Source: Chitinophaga arvensicola | GTDB lineage: Bacteria; Bacteroidota; Bacteroidia; Chitinophagales; Chitinophagaceae | Assembly: GCF_900110835.1 (NCBI RefSeq) | Contig: NZ_FOJG01000001.1 | Coordinates: 4,061,499-4,125,498 of the forward strand | Direction of reading: 5' to 3' | DNA length: 64,000 nucleotides | Shown here: piece by piece, positions 50,606-60,200 of the stretch | Numbering within the stretch: the first letter of the stretch is position 1 | How the letters are laid out: each line of letters opens with the position of its first letter | Translations under genes and position numbers: made by a program | The notes under the pieces: model-generated | The model's input: only the letters and a program-made list of their open reading frames with translations | What the model was told of the DNA's origin: nothing | Database searches by the model: none

Positions 50606-53600
50606 TTATTTTTTCTCCATGGGATGTTCTTTCAGCAGTTGTTCTGAAGAATAGAAATCTTTTTTATGATCGATGGTTTTCCTGATTTGTTTTACTTTAT
50701 CTGGTGAAATCGCTGGCCCTTTGTTACCGAATGAATTACGGACATAAGTCAGCACAGCCGCGATCTCATCGTCTTTCAGGAGTCCGCCGAAAGGCGTCAT
50801 GGGTACCTGTCCCGGATACGTTTTATTGTTCACGGATATCGGGCCCAACATTCCTTTCATCACGAGTTTGATCAGTCTTTCATCGCTTCCCATCACCCAT
50901 TCCGAGCCGGCAAGCGGAGGAAAACCGGAGTCGGGAAGTCCTTTGCCGTCCGCCTGGTGGCATGTTTTGCAATATCCCTCGATGGAATAAATTTTCTTTC
51001 CCTGATTAAACAGCGCCAGATTTGTTCCTTTCAGGTTGGTATCGGCATCGTCTTCTGTTTCTTGTTTTACATTTTTCCCGTTCAGGTGCGCCACGGCCGT
51101 TTCATATGCGTGGATCATCCATTCATCGAGTGGCATTGTTTTGGCGGCTGCAAGAATGGGAAGACCTTTTTCTTTGCCGATCCAGGATGCCGCAACAATG
51201 GCCATGAGTCGCACGCGGCTGTTTTCATCTTTTGCAGCCTGCATGAGTAAGTCGGCCTGGTCGCCTACCTGGTGGCCGGTGTAGCGTACTACCTCTACGG
51301 CTGCAGCTCTTGCGTGATAGTCTTTTGCCTTTAACACCTGTCTTAACAGATCCTGGTCTACTTTATCCATTCCCCAGCTTACCCATAGTCCTTCCAGCAG
51401 ATGATGATCATACCGGGGATCATTTTTATCCAGGTTGGCCACCCATGTTTTCAGTTTGGCCAGTACCTGTGAAACATCGCGTCCTCTCAGTTCCCGGCGG
51501 GTTCTGTAGCGGGTTCTGTATTCCGGTAGTTTAAGATTTTCCAACAGTTCTTCTATCGGAGCGCCGGCTATATGAGCAGGTTTTACCAGTGGTCTTGAGG
51601 GATAGGTAATGCGGTATACCCTTCCATGAGAGTGATCACGGAGCGGATCACGCGCGTTGTGCTGCATGTGTCCGATCAGGATGTTGTGCCAGTCGATCAC
51701 ATAAAGCGAGCCATCTGGTGCAAACTCCAGGTCTACCGGCCGGAAATTGGGATCTCCACTCACCAGCAAATCCATACGGTGATGGCTTTTATAGCCTGTT
51801 CCGTCATCTTCCAGGGTATGTTCTTTTGTTCCCAGGAAGCCGATGGTATTGTTGATGAGGAAGTCGCCCTGCACTTCATCCGGAAAATGACGGCTGGACA
51901 CAAACTCAAGGCCTGATGTAGGCCGTACTTTGTGTTTGTCTTCTATCAGCTGGATGGATTTATGCGTAGCCTGGCCATACCTTGGTAATACCGTGCCGGG
52001 AAGCATCCAGCGTACATCCGGACTGGAGGTTTCCGCGAAGAAGGGTTGTCCCCAGTCATCGAAGGCAATGCCCCATGGATTGGGAATGGAAAGCTGTGCG
52101 GTGCGTTCCAGTTTTTTCCTCCTGGGATCATACCGGTAAAAACCGCCGTTGGAGCCGCGTACGGTGCCGTAGGAAGTTTCGATATGCGTTTGCAGAAATA
52201 CACCTTCTCCTGAATAGATGGCGCCTGAAGGATCCACTGTAAACGCGTGACTACTGTGATGGGTATCATGGTCATCGAATCCGCTGAGCAGGATTTCTGT
52301 TTTATCTGCTTTATCGTCGCCGTCAGTATCTATTAACAGTTTAAGATTGGTGCCCTGTGCCACATAAACTCCTTCCGGCGCTATTTCAAAGCCAATGGGC
52401 AGGTGGAGGCTATCGGCGAAGATGGTTTGTTTATCGGCTTTGCCGTCGTTATCGGTATCTTCCAGGATAATAATTTTATCATTGGGCCTGGCATCTCCGG
52501 GTTTGTAATGCGGGTAGCTGGGCATGGTAGCGATCCATAGGCGGCCTTTATTATCGAACGACATCTGCATCGGTTTGGCCAGCTCAGGAAACTGTTCTTC
52601 AGAAGCAAAGAGTTCAATCTTGTATCCGGGTGGTACTTTCAGCGTTTTAACGGCTTCCTCTCCACTGAGATACCGCAGACTTCCATTTTTTGCAGGATTA
52701 TAGTTGGTTTTAACTACCGGTAATACTTTGGTGTTTTTATCGGCGGCGGCGATGTCCATTTTTGTTCCTTTGGAAGCGGCCTGCCAGATGGCGGTATCAC
52801 GGATAGCCGTCATCTCACGGATTTTCTCTATTTCGGCGGGATAGTTATCTGGTCCGTATGGATCATAACGGCGACCGTATACATGCACACCATTGGGAAT
52901 TTTATAATCGTTGAGCCACATCCAGTTCTTTTCCATCACGGCGTTGTGTACCAGCTGGCGGTTGGCGGTTGCTTTTGGAGAAGTGTTTCCAAAGATCTGG
53001 TCGGCCAGCAGCAGCCCCAGTTTTTTATAACCGTCGTCGTTTAGCTGTGAACCATCGATGGTTAAAGGTGATTTGGCCTCTTTATACCATTTTTGAGACG
53101 GTGTAAAGGCATCCACAAATAACACGTTATTATCATCCGCTACTTCCTTCATGGCCTGGGTATACATGGCGAGGTTTTCATTTTCCTTGCGGCCATCAGG
53201 CAGATCATATCTCCCGGAAAGATTTTCAAAAGCAATAGGGGAGACGATGGCCAGTTGCGGTGCAGAGGTGCCATTGTATTTTTGTTTCAGCGTCCATTTT
53301 ATAAAGGCATCCAGTTCGCCTTTGTAATTGGCCAGTCCTTCTTTGCCGCTGAATGATTCGTTGTAGCCGAAGAAGGCAATGATCACATCGGTTTTGAGCC
53401 GGGTGAGCCATTGATCGGGTGTTTCAAAACGTCCTTCACTGGGGCCCTCCATGGTGGCTACTTCACTGGCCAGTTCCGGGCAGAATTTTTCTGCACCGGG
53501 AAATGCCCAGGGAGAATTCCGTGCAGAATGCGGACGGAATCCGGGTGTTTCCCCACCATCGCACATATTGCGTATGAGTAGTTTATAATCCGGGTGGCGG

Positions 53601-53800
53601 ACAAATAATTCCGTTTCGAAATGATCATAGTTGATCATTCTCGATCCCAGGTTATTTCCGATCAGGGAAATATGGGAAGTCGCGGAAATAGTGAGTGGAG
53701 CAGGCTTGTTGGATTTACAGGCATCCAGTATTATTATCGCCAATGCGATGGGAATAAGCGGTGCATAAATGCCAGCTTTTAATAGTCTGAACATCTTCAA
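50606..53800 (-). CDS. SGNH hydrolase - PVC-type beta-propeller - HEAT - cytochrome c fusion
   Basis: A 1064-residue exported protein, with a hydrophobic N-terminus and LDAC resembling a lipoprotein site. Domains: SGNH/GDSL-type hydrolase (about 40-270; IAFFGYNESFSG, INDxxH-like DGSQLNDDGYKKLG), a PVC-type dehydrogenase-like propeller (about 370-730; PPGYKIELFASEEQFPELAK, EDTDNDGKADK, IDWHNILIGHMQHNARDPLR), HEAT-like repeats (about 740-900) and a cytochrome c domain (about 925-1030) with haem motif CKTCH and a distal Met in VPMTPFGG. The family is annotated as membrane-bound dehydrogenase in Planctomycetes and Verrucomicrobia. It probably oxidises or deacylates a sugar in the periplasm. Confidence 0.85.
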   Translation of the reverse strand: MKMFRLLKAGIYAPLIPIALAIIILDACKSNKPAPLTISATSHISLIGNNLGSRMINYDHFETELFVRHPDYKLLIRNMCDGGETPGFRPHSARNSPWAFPGAEKFCPELASEVATMEGPSEGRFETPDQWLTRLKTDVIIAFFGYNESFSGKEGLANYKGELDAFIKWTLKQKYNGTSAPQLAIVSPIAFENLSGRYDLPDGRKENENLAMYTQAMKEVADDNNVLFVDAFTPSQKWYKEAKSPLTIDGSQLNDDGYKKLGLLLADQIFGNTSPKATANRQLVHNAVMEKNWMWLNDYKIPNGVHVYGRRYDPYGPDNYPAEIEKIREMTAIRDTAIWQAASKGTKMDIAAADKNTKVLPVVKTNYNPAKNGSLRYLSGEEAVKTLKVPPGYKIELFASEEQFPELAKPMQMSFDNKGRLWIATMPSYPHYKPGDARPNDKIIILEDTDNDGKADKQTIFADSLHLPIGFEIAPEGVYVAQGTNLKLLIDTDGDDKADKTEILLSGFDDHDTHHSSHAFTVDPSGAIYSGEGVFLQTHIETSYGTVRGSNGGFYRYDPRRKKLERTAQLSIPNPWGIAFDDWGQPFFAETSSPDVRWMLPGTVLPRYGQATHKSIQLIEDKHKVRPTSGLEFVSSRHFPDEVQGDFLINNTIGFLGTKEHTLEDDGTGYKSHHRMDLLVSGDPNFRPVDLEFAPDGSLYVIDWHNILIGHMQHNARDPLRDHSHGRVYRITYPSRPLVKPAHIAGAPIEELLENLKLPEYRTRYRTRRELRGRDVSQVLAKLKTWVANLDKNDPRYDHHLLEGLWVSWGMDKVDQDLLRQVLKAKDYHARAAAVEVVRYTGHQVGDQADLLMQAAKDENSRVRLMAIVAASWIGKEKGLPILAAAKTMPLDEWMIHAYETAVAHLNGKNVKQETEDDADTNLKGTNLALFNQGKKIYSIEGYCKTCHQADGKGLPDSGFPPLAGSEWVMGSDERLIKLVMKGMLGPISVNNKTYPGQVPMTPFGGLLKDDEIAAVLTYVRNSFGNKGPAISPDKVKQIRKTIDHKKDFYSSEQLLKEHPMEKK

Positions 53801-53831
53801 TAAATTTAGCTGCGTCAGGAAGCGTTGATTA

Positions 53832-54704
53832 TTATTTCGTCACACGGTAGGGCACCTGGATATCCAGTTTTCCTTTCCATTTCTTCGGGATCTTGAGGCC
53901 CAGTTCATAGTGAACGGCGTTGATGACCAGGCGTTGAAAGGGTTCCTGCTGGAAGTCTTCCGGATGGCCCATGGTAGTCATAAAAACGCGGCCGCCGAAA
54001 CTATTGGTGCCTGTCCAGGCAACTGGGTTTTCGATGGCTTCTTTATCAGGATTCACCGCTTTGCCCATCAGTAGCCAGGTAGAACCTTTTACAGGGTAAT
54101 CAGGCAGCACGCGGTATAACCAGGAGCGTACGTGGAAATTGGTAGCTACGCCGGTGAGTATTGGATTGTTGGCCTGCGCCGGAATGATGTGTACATCTGT
54201 GCTGCTCTCGTGTCCGTAGTGGGTATGTCCGGCAGCGCCGCCCCATCCCGGAGGAGCATTCAGGGCAAATTCCCCGAAGGCATTCCATTTTTCATTGGGA
54301 TCTCCGGCCGGAAAATGAAAAGCGTGGGTAGTGGTGCGGAAGCCCATTACCGGTTTACCGGATTTCAGATAGGCATCGATATGTGCCAGTTGATCTGCTG
54401 GAAGTCTGCGCCAGCGCAGATAGAACACTGCCAGATCGGCGTCTTTCAATGCTTCCAGGCCGGGAATGTTTTCTTCGCTGTTATGATCAGGGGATGCTTT
54501 CAGAACGATCGTTTTCATGCCATAATCCTTCTCCAGTGCAGCGGCTATCAGTGGCAGGGTTTCTTCACCGCTGTATTCATGATCTCCCGTTACGAAAACA
54601 ACCAGTGGCTTTTTGGCTTTTTTGGATGATTGCGCAAAGAGTGAGCCGGTGCAGGTAATGCTGGCAATGACCAGGAGTAATAGGTAAACGCAGAATTTTT
54701 TCAT
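53832..54704 (-). CDS. Exported ThuA-domain protein
   Basis: A 290-residue protein with signal peptide (FCVYLLLLVIASITCTGSLFA). The rest is a ThuA (trehalose-utilisation type, class I glutamine amidotransferase-like) domain: LVVFVTGDHEYSGEETLPLI, ADLAVFYLRWRRLPADQLAH, GKPVMGFRTTTHAFHFP, and VFMTTMGHPEDFQQEPFQRL. The biochemical function is not firmly known, but ThuA proteins recur in sugar-oxidation loci together with cytochrome-type proteins, as here (31 bases upstream of the fusion protein gene). Confidence 0.9.
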   Translation of the reverse strand: MKKFCVYLLLLVIASITCTGSLFAQSSKKAKKPLVVFVTGDHEYSGEETLPLIAAALEKDYGMKTIVLKASPDHNSEENIPGLEALKDADLAVFYLRWRRLPADQLAHIDAYLKSGKPVMGFRTTTHAFHFPAGDPNEKWNAFGEFALNAPPGWGGAAGHTHYGHESSTDVHIIPAQANNPILTGVATNFHVRSWLYRVLPDYPVKGSTWLLMGKAVNPDKEAIENPVAWTGTNSFGGRVFMTTMGHPEDFQQEPFQRLVINAVHYELGLKIPKKWKGKLDIQVPYRVTK

Positions 54705-54834
54705 TTAAGCAGAGATTAATGATGACCGTTTTATTATACGCCGGGTACGGTATGGCATAGCTGAGTTGGTGCTGAATTCAGCGTATGGTATCGTAATAGT
54801 ATTTTGTTTATGCTGACAAATAACCGGTTGTTGC

Positions 54835-55785
54835 TTACAACAGCGCATCCCGGTTATATATACTGTTTTGTTCGGGTGGTTCACCGGTGAGTACCGCCAC
54901 TACATTGTTGATTGTGAGCAGGCACATTTTCCGGTAAGTGGCTGCTGTAAGGCTGCCGGAATGCGGTGTGATAATGGTCCGCGTGTGATGCACAATAGCA
55001 GAATACCGCATAGGTGGTTCCTCTGGAAGCACATCCGCCGCAAAGCCCGCGATCCCTTTGGTATTTAATGCGTGCAATAATGCGGCATGGTCAATGAGCG
55101 CTCCTCTTGCCGTGTTGATCAGTAACGCCCCCTGCTTCATTAAGCACAATTGTTTTTCTCCTATGAGCCGGTCTGTTTCTTTATTAAACGGAAGATGGAG
55201 ACTCACTACATCTGAATGTTGTAATACTTCTTCGAGGGGGGCGTATCTGTAAGGAAGATCCTGTGCAGATTTGCTCCAGTAAAGTACTTCCATGCCAAAA
55301 GCATCTCCCAGTTTTGCTACCCGCCTGCCAATATTTCCCATTCCCAGTATGCCGAGGGTTTTACCGTTCAGTTCATCGCCTGCATACTGACTACGCCAGT
55401 TCCAGTTGTCCTGTTTTACCTGGGAAACCGATTCATACATCCGGCGCATCAGCATGAGCATCAGGGTCAGGGTATGTTCCGCAATAGTAGCTGCGTTGCT
55501 GCCGGGAGCATTGATGACCGGGATTTTTCTTTCCGTTGCTGCTGCTACGTCTACGTTGTCCAATCCTACGCCACATCTGGCCACCACCTGTAAATGCGGG
55601 CAGGCAGCTATGAGTGGTTGATGGATCAACCCTTTTCCCCTCGTGATGATGGCATGGACCTCTTCCTGTTGCAACACGTTGTTCAAACTGGCTTCATCAT
55701 ACCCTGTGAATACATTCACTTTTTCCTTAAGTATGGCTAAAGCTTCGTCTGCAACGGTTTCGAGCAGCAATACGTTTTTTTTCAT
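54835..55785 (-). CDS. D-isomer-specific 2-hydroxyacid dehydrogenase
   Basis: A 316-residue NAD(P)-dependent dehydrogenase of the phosphoglycerate/hydroxypyruvate group. Rossmann motif LGILGMGNIGRRVAKL, catalytic Arg in LLINTARGALIDH, Glu in VLPEEPP and His in TIITPHSGSLTAATY are all present. It probably reduces or oxidises a 2-keto/2-hydroxy acid made by the dehydratase encoded upstream. The VOC gene precedes it by only 3 bases, so the enzymes are co-translated. Confidence 0.92.
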   Translation of the reverse strand: MKKNVLLLETVADEALAILKEKVNVFTGYDEASLNNVLQQEEVHAIITRGKGLIHQPLIAACPHLQVVARCGVGLDNVDVAAATERKIPVINAPGSNAATIAEHTLTLMLMLMRRMYESVSQVKQDNWNWRSQYAGDELNGKTLGILGMGNIGRRVAKLGDAFGMEVLYWSKSAQDLPYRYAPLEEVLQHSDVVSLHLPFNKETDRLIGEKQLCLMKQGALLINTARGALIDHAALLHALNTKGIAGFAADVLPEEPPMRYSAIVHHTRTIITPHSGSLTAATYRKMCLLTINNVVAVLTGEPPEQNSIYNRDALL

Positions 55786-55788
55786 CTG

Positions 55789-56274
55789 TTATTTATGATA
55801 TAAGGTGGCATCGTCCGATCTGTATCCTCTGAAATCATTTCTGTTGGAAACGTATAGTCCTTCTTCGTACAGTTCATCTGTAAAGATCCGTGGGTCTGTT
55901 TCTGCTCCCGGTACGGAGGAAATTTCCACGAGGTTGCCGGCAGGATCGCGCACAAACATCTGCATGGCGCCGTCGGGTAGCTTTCTTACTTTTCCCCATG
56001 GATGTATATCGATAACATTCAGTTCCTTCATCCGGAAGAAAATACTGCTAAAATCATCTACCTGCACACAGATATGTCCACGGAAGGAGGTTTTGTCTTC
56101 CCATTCGGAAATATGCAGCTGTTGTTCTTCATTGAACCTGAAAAACATCACCGGGTAATCGAACCGGAAAGCGGCAAGTGGCTCCAGGCCTAATTCATGC
56201 TGATAGAAATGACCTGCTTTTTCCAGGTTGTCTACAATCAGTGTAACGTGATTTATTTTAAGTGCTTTGGCCAT
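55789..56274 (-). CDS. VOC-family (glyoxalase-like) protein
   Basis: A 161-residue protein with two beta-alpha-beta-beta-beta modules of the vicinal-oxygen-chelate fold. N-terminal metal His in INHVTLIVDNLEKAGHFYQH, Glu positions around LHISEWED and FVRDPAGNLVEISSVPG as in glyoxalase or dioxygenase members. It could be a lactoylglutathione-lyase-like isomerase or an epimerase for a pathway intermediate. It is sandwiched between the dehydratase and the 2-hydroxyacid dehydrogenase genes. Confidence 0.88.
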   Translation of the reverse strand: MAKALKINHVTLIVDNLEKAGHFYQHELGLEPLAAFRFDYPVMFFRFNEEQQLHISEWEDKTSFRGHICVQVDDFSSIFFRMKELNVIDIHPWGKVRKLPDGAMQMFVRDPAGNLVEISSVPGAETDPRIFTDELYEEGLYVSNRNDFRGYRSDDATLYHK

Positions 56275-56298
56275 AAGTTGGTATTTACAAGATCACTT

Positions 56299-57465
56299 TT
56301 AAACTTTTTGTTTATACTCTTTTACAAAATCCCAGTCTGGCGTAACACCCAATCCTGGTGCGGTAGGCGCGGGTATCCGGCCATCTGTAACGGTAATCTG
56401 TTCTTTCACCAGTTCATACATCATCGGATTTCCACCTGATGAAAATTCGATGATCGTGGCGGATGGCGAAGCAAAAGCTACGTTCAGTCCTGCCATGAAA
56501 GAGAAGGCGGAGCCCCAGCAATGCGGCGCCAGTTCCAGTTGATGTACACTGGCCAGGTGTGATACGCGCACTGTTTCTGAAATACCGCCAATGATGGCTG
56601 CATCGGGCTGTATCACATCAATGGCTCTCAGTTCCAGCAGGTCGTTGATATCAAAACTGGTATACTCGCTTTCGCCTGCAGCGATCGGAATATGTGTGGA
56701 TGCTCTTACTTCCGCAGTTCCTTTTTTGTTATCCGGACTGATGGGTTCTTCGAACCAATATAAGTTACAATCTTCTACGCCACGGCAAAACTGTTTCGCT
56801 TCCGGAACGCTGAAGGTGCCATGTGCATCGGCCATGATTTTGATATCCGGTCCTAATGCAGCCCTCGCCGCTTTTACCCTGTCGATGCTGTTTTGTACAG
56901 TCTGATCCATCACGCCCACGCGCATTTTTACACTTTGAAATCCTTTATCTACGTAGCCTTTCAATTGTGCGCCAATGTTGTCAACATCTGCCCATCCGCC
57001 ACTGGCGTATGCCGGCATGTAATCGCGGCAGGTACCTCCGATCAGGTCCATCACCGGTACCTGGAGCATTTTACCTTTGAGATCCCATAAGGCCGTATCA
57101 ATGCCGCTCATAGCGGATACGGTGAGACCTCTTCTTCCGAGGATCGGAAATTTCCTTCCCCTCGACAGCGCATAATGGTCGCGGGTACCGTTATACATCT
57201 CTTCCCATAAACGGGTAATATCTTTGACTTCCCTGCCCAGCAATGCGGGCTTCAGCTCATTTTCGATACAATTAACAATAGAGGCGCATACCCCCGAAGA
57301 CCCAACCGCCGCTTTTGCTTCTCCGAATCCCTGCAAACCGTCTTCTGTCGTGATCACCACCAGCGTCATGTCAAAATTGGCCAGGAGCCCATAATCCGAC
57401 GTGTGTTGTTTTTCTTTAGGAACGGGACAGCGTAACCAAAATGCTTCTACATTAGCTATTTTCAT
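56299..57465 (-). CDS. Enolase-superfamily sugar-acid dehydratase (MR/MLE type)
   Basis: A 388-residue mandelate racemase/muconate lactonising-type enzyme. Capping-domain start LVVITTEDGLQGFGEAKA; base region FQSVKMRVGVM (Lys-x-Arg where many members have Lys-x-Lys); metal ligands Asp in IMADAHGTFSV, Glu in YWFEEPISPD and Glu in IAAGESEYTSFD; catalytic His region ELAPHCWGSAF. Such enzymes remove water from sugar acids to give 2-keto-3-deoxy acids. The exact acid cannot be read. Next to 2-hydroxyacid dehydrogenase and TIM-barrel isomerase genes it defines a sugar-acid pathway. Confidence 0.9.
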   Translation of the reverse strand: MKIANVEAFWLRCPVPKEKQHTSDYGLLANFDMTLVVITTEDGLQGFGEAKAAVGSSGVCASIVNCIENELKPALLGREVKDITRLWEEMYNGTRDHYALSRGRKFPILGRRGLTVSAMSGIDTALWDLKGKMLQVPVMDLIGGTCRDYMPAYASGGWADVDNIGAQLKGYVDKGFQSVKMRVGVMDQTVQNSIDRVKAARAALGPDIKIMADAHGTFSVPEAKQFCRGVEDCNLYWFEEPISPDNKKGTAEVRASTHIPIAAGESEYTSFDINDLLELRAIDVIQPDAAIIGGISETVRVSHLASVHQLELAPHCWGSAFSFMAGLNVAFASPSATIIEFSSGGNPMMYELVKEQITVTDGRIPAPTAPGLGVTPDWDFVKEYKQKV

Positions 57466-57484
57466 CTGTTAGCAGTTGACTTCT

Positions 57485-58369
57485 TTAAATAAGTTTTGAC
57501 AAAGTATTGAATGATTGGGTGGTCAGCATGGTATAGAACTCTTCTGTTACCGCTGTACTGCCGTGATCCTGCAGGAATTTCTCCTGTTCGGAAGACAGGT
57601 TCTCCGGATTTTCATCGATAGAATCCGGGTAAGGATTGGCTGGCGTACGATCCAGTGGTGCACAGAATTCTACGGAAAGCACGTCATTGTAATTGATTTC
57701 ACGTAACGTAGCGATGATCTTTTCCCAGTTGAGATGGCCCATACCGGGCGCCATCCTGTTGTTATCTGCCACGTGAAAACCAATGAGTTTTCCTTTGGAT
57801 TTCCTGATGGCGGCAAACATATCTGCCTCTTCGATATTCATGTGAAAGGTATCGAGGCAAACCCCGCAATTGGGGCCTACTGCGGCTGCCAACGCCAGTG
57901 CCTGATCAGCCCTGTTGATAAAATAGGTTTCAAACCTGTTGATCGGTTCAATACCTATCAGTATGCCGGCAGCTTCACTGTACGTATATATTTCCTTCAG
58001 GGCGTCCACTGCCCAGTTCCATTCTTCCTCCGGTCTTCCGTCGGGAATGATTTTTCCAACGGTGCCGGGTACCACCGATACCATATGGCCATCGAGTTCC
58101 TTTACCATTTTGATGACATCCTTTACATACTGCACTGATTTTGCACGTTGGGCCTCATCCCTGGCGAGCAGGTTACGTTCTCCCAGCATCAGGGTAACAG
58201 ATCCCCAGCAGGAAAGGCCATGGGCCTTCATCAGCTGGTTGATGCTTTTTGTGTCGTACTGTTCGGGATTGCCGGCAATTTCAAGTTTGGTATATCCAAG
58301 CGCAGCTACTCTTCTGATAGTCGTTTCTATCGTTTCGGATCGCATCCAATTGTGTATCGCTAGTTCCAT
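57485..58369 (-). CDS. Sugar-phosphate-isomerase/epimerase-like TIM-barrel protein
   Basis: A 294-residue AP-endonuclease-2/xylose-isomerase-like TIM barrel. Metal and substrate residues: Glu in LIGIEPINRFETYF, Asp and His in CLDTFHMNIEE, His in IGFHVADNNR, and Glu in VLSVEFCAP. This pattern is that of D-tagatose/psicose 3-epimerases and related isomerases of free sugars or keto-sugars. It heads the minus-strand locus, 19 bases before the dehydratase gene, and is divergent from the AraC regulator at 58651. Confidence 0.9.
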   Translation of the reverse strand: MELAIHNWMRSETIETTIRRVAALGYTKLEIAGNPEQYDTKSINQLMKAHGLSCWGSVTLMLGERNLLARDEAQRAKSVQYVKDVIKMVKELDGHMVSVVPGTVGKIIPDGRPEEEWNWAVDALKEIYTYSEAAGILIGIEPINRFETYFINRADQALALAAAVGPNCGVCLDTFHMNIEEADMFAAIRKSKGKLIGFHVADNNRMAPGMGHLNWEKIIATLREINYNDVLSVEFCAPLDRTPANPYPDSIDENPENLSSEQEKFLQDHGSTAVTEEFYTMLTTQSFNTLSKLI

Positions 58370-58528
58370 AACGCATTAATATATAAAAGTGGATGAATGG
58401 TTTCTACAGGTGATTGCTACTTAAACTTTACTTGTCCATCATAGAAGAATAACCAATGGCATAGCAGCTTTCATGCGTGGCCCGGCCGGTTTCATAACAG
58501 GAACGTTTATAAAAAATTCATTGTATCA

Positions 58529-58536
58529 CAAACTTA
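58529..58536 (-). promoter_or_regulatory. Candidate -7 element of the sugar-acid locus
   Basis: CAAACTTA on plus is TAAGTTTG on minus, an exact TAnnTTTG, about 160 bases before the ATG at 58369. No TTG at the normal distance was found; the divergent AraC protein could help at such a promoter. Confidence 0.35.
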
Positions 58537-58650
58537 TTCAGACTTCCGTTGAAATAAAAGTACTTCATTTGCAAGATATCAATACTATATTTACCATAAT
58601 TCTGTTTTTTTGCTTTAGAAAATAAATAGTGTACTAAAAATAAAGACATT

Positions 58651-59583
58651 ATGAAAGTTTCTTACCGACCCGTGTCTACTCCGGAGGTTTCATACCGGCA
58701 TATTTCTACCCCGGAGGAAGCCAGCTTTGTGGTAAAAGAATTTTGTCAGCCGCGATTCACGAATACTTTCCATTTTCATCACGGGTATGAACTGATCCTG
58801 ATTGTAAAAAGTGCCGGCAGGATGTACGCAGGAAATAAAGTCATGAATTATCATGAAGGCGAAATTTATATGTTTGGTCCGGGTCTGGTGCATTGCTTTT
58901 GTAACAATAGCACCCCTGTGGGCAGCGACGAGATCGCGCATGCTATTATCATACAGTTTACAGAAGATTTTATCGGCAAGGATTTTTTTGATAACCTGGA
59001 GTTACGGAAGATAAAAGAACTCATGCAGCTATCTGAATACGGTATCAAATTCAAGCAAACCTCTTCTAATGTGGATTCCCTGTTTTTTCAGTTCAGGGCC
59101 AATCAGCAAATGAAAAACCTGATCCTGCTTTTGCAGATCCTGGATGAGTTGTCGTTCCGCAGTAATGAAAGTGTGCAGCTGCTCACAGATGATTCGAGGA
59201 AAATACGGTATAAGGATGCCGACTCAAAAAAACTGGAATCGATCTTTAAATATGTGCTGGAGAATTACAATAATCAGGTAGATAGCAAGTCGGCCGCCTC
59301 ACTGGCCTGTATGAATGAAGCTGCCTTTTGCCGCTATTTCAAAAAAAGAACGACTAAAACGTTTTCACAATTTGTAAATGAAATCAGGATCAGTCATGCT
59401 ACGAAGTTGCTGATTGGCACGGATACCGGGATCTCTGAAATATGCTATGCCTGTGGCTTTGACAATATTTCCTATTTCAACCGGCAGTTCAAAATTTACC
59501 AGGGCAAATCTCCCAGGGAATATCGCAAGGCATTTGAGGAGAGTAATGCCGTGGCGCCGAGTTTCCGGCCAACGGGGGAATGA
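58651..59583 (+). CDS. AraC-family regulator of the sugar-acid locus
   Basis: A 310-residue regulator with an N-terminal cupin (FHFHHGYELILIVKSAGRMY, GEIYMFGPGLVHCF) and a C-terminal double helix-turn-helix (SAASLACMNEAAFCRYFKKR, EICYACGFDNISYFNRQFKI, GKSPREYRKAF). Residues 5-10 and 14-19 repeat as YRPVST and YRHIST, each followed by PE, a small internal duplication (PEVSYR context) at the very start. Divergent from the isomerase gene, it is the obvious regulator of the 58369-45599 locus. Confidence 0.9.
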   Translation: MKVSYRPVSTPEVSYRHISTPEEASFVVKEFCQPRFTNTFHFHHGYELILIVKSAGRMYAGNKVMNYHEGEIYMFGPGLVHCFCNNSTPVGSDEIAHAIIIQFTEDFIGKDFFDNLELRKIKELMQLSEYGIKFKQTSSNVDSLFFQFRANQQMKNLILLLQILDELSFRSNESVQLLTDDSRKIRYKDADSKKLESIFKYVLENYNNQVDSKSAASLACMNEAAFCRYFKKRTTKTFSQFVNEIRISHATKLLIGTDTGISEICYACGFDNISYFNRQFKIYQGKSPREYRKAFEESNAVAPSFRPTGE

Positions 59584-59593
59584 GGCTCTTTTA

Positions 59594-60073
59594 TCACATG
59601 GTCATAAACCAATGTTGATCGTTATGTGCATAATATCTGTCCAGGTCACCAAAATCTTCTTCTTCATCACATCCCGCAATATATGTCAATGCCTTCGCTG
59701 CGTCCGGGTCTGTATTTGTTTTCAAGTATGCAATGGTTGCGGGAAGTCCCATGAAAGGCACTAGTTCAATATCCACACCACAATAGGTATCAAAATCTGT
59801 ATTCTTCGCTTTCCAGACAAGCAGACAATCTCCGATCTGCCGGTGCAGGGCTACCATCAGGCATCCAAACGCGATATCCTGTATGCCGATGTCGTGCATG
59901 TAGGTTTTGCGCAGATCGACCAGCGACGCAAGGAGCCGGATGGCAAAATTCCTGTTGGTGCGCACCTGCAATGCGTTGTAGACTTCCAATTTATTTGCAA
60001 TCATCCAGGTTACATCATCAACCGGAATCTCTTGATGAGTGTTGAAATGATCAAAGATAGCCTGCATGTTCAT
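59594..60073 (-). CDS. Hypothetical protein
   Basis: A 159-residue acidic, mainly helical soluble protein starting MNMQAIFDHFNTHQEIPVDD. No signal peptide, no metal or catalytic motif. The C-terminal part has ALTYIAGCDEEEDFGDLDRY. Size and composition recall immunity-type proteins, but nothing nearby supports that. TACTTTTG (60142-60135, minus) is an exact -7 match about 62 bases before its start. Confidence 0.65.
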   Translation of the reverse strand: MNMQAIFDHFNTHQEIPVDDVTWMIANKLEVYNALQVRTNRNFAIRLLASLVDLRKTYMHDIGIQDIAFGCLMVALHRQIGDCLLVWKAKNTDFDTYCGVDIELVPFMGLPATIAYLKTNTDPDAAKALTYIAGCDEEEDFGDLDRYYAHNDQHWFMTM

Positions 60074-60200
60074 GGTGAAAGCGATTATAATAACGGATCA
60101 GTGGCATTAGCAGCGAATTTCATCAATACCTGCACAAAAGTAATCAGATCAGTTATATCAGGCTATTGAATGTTTTTGACTTGATAAAATGATGGGCGAT

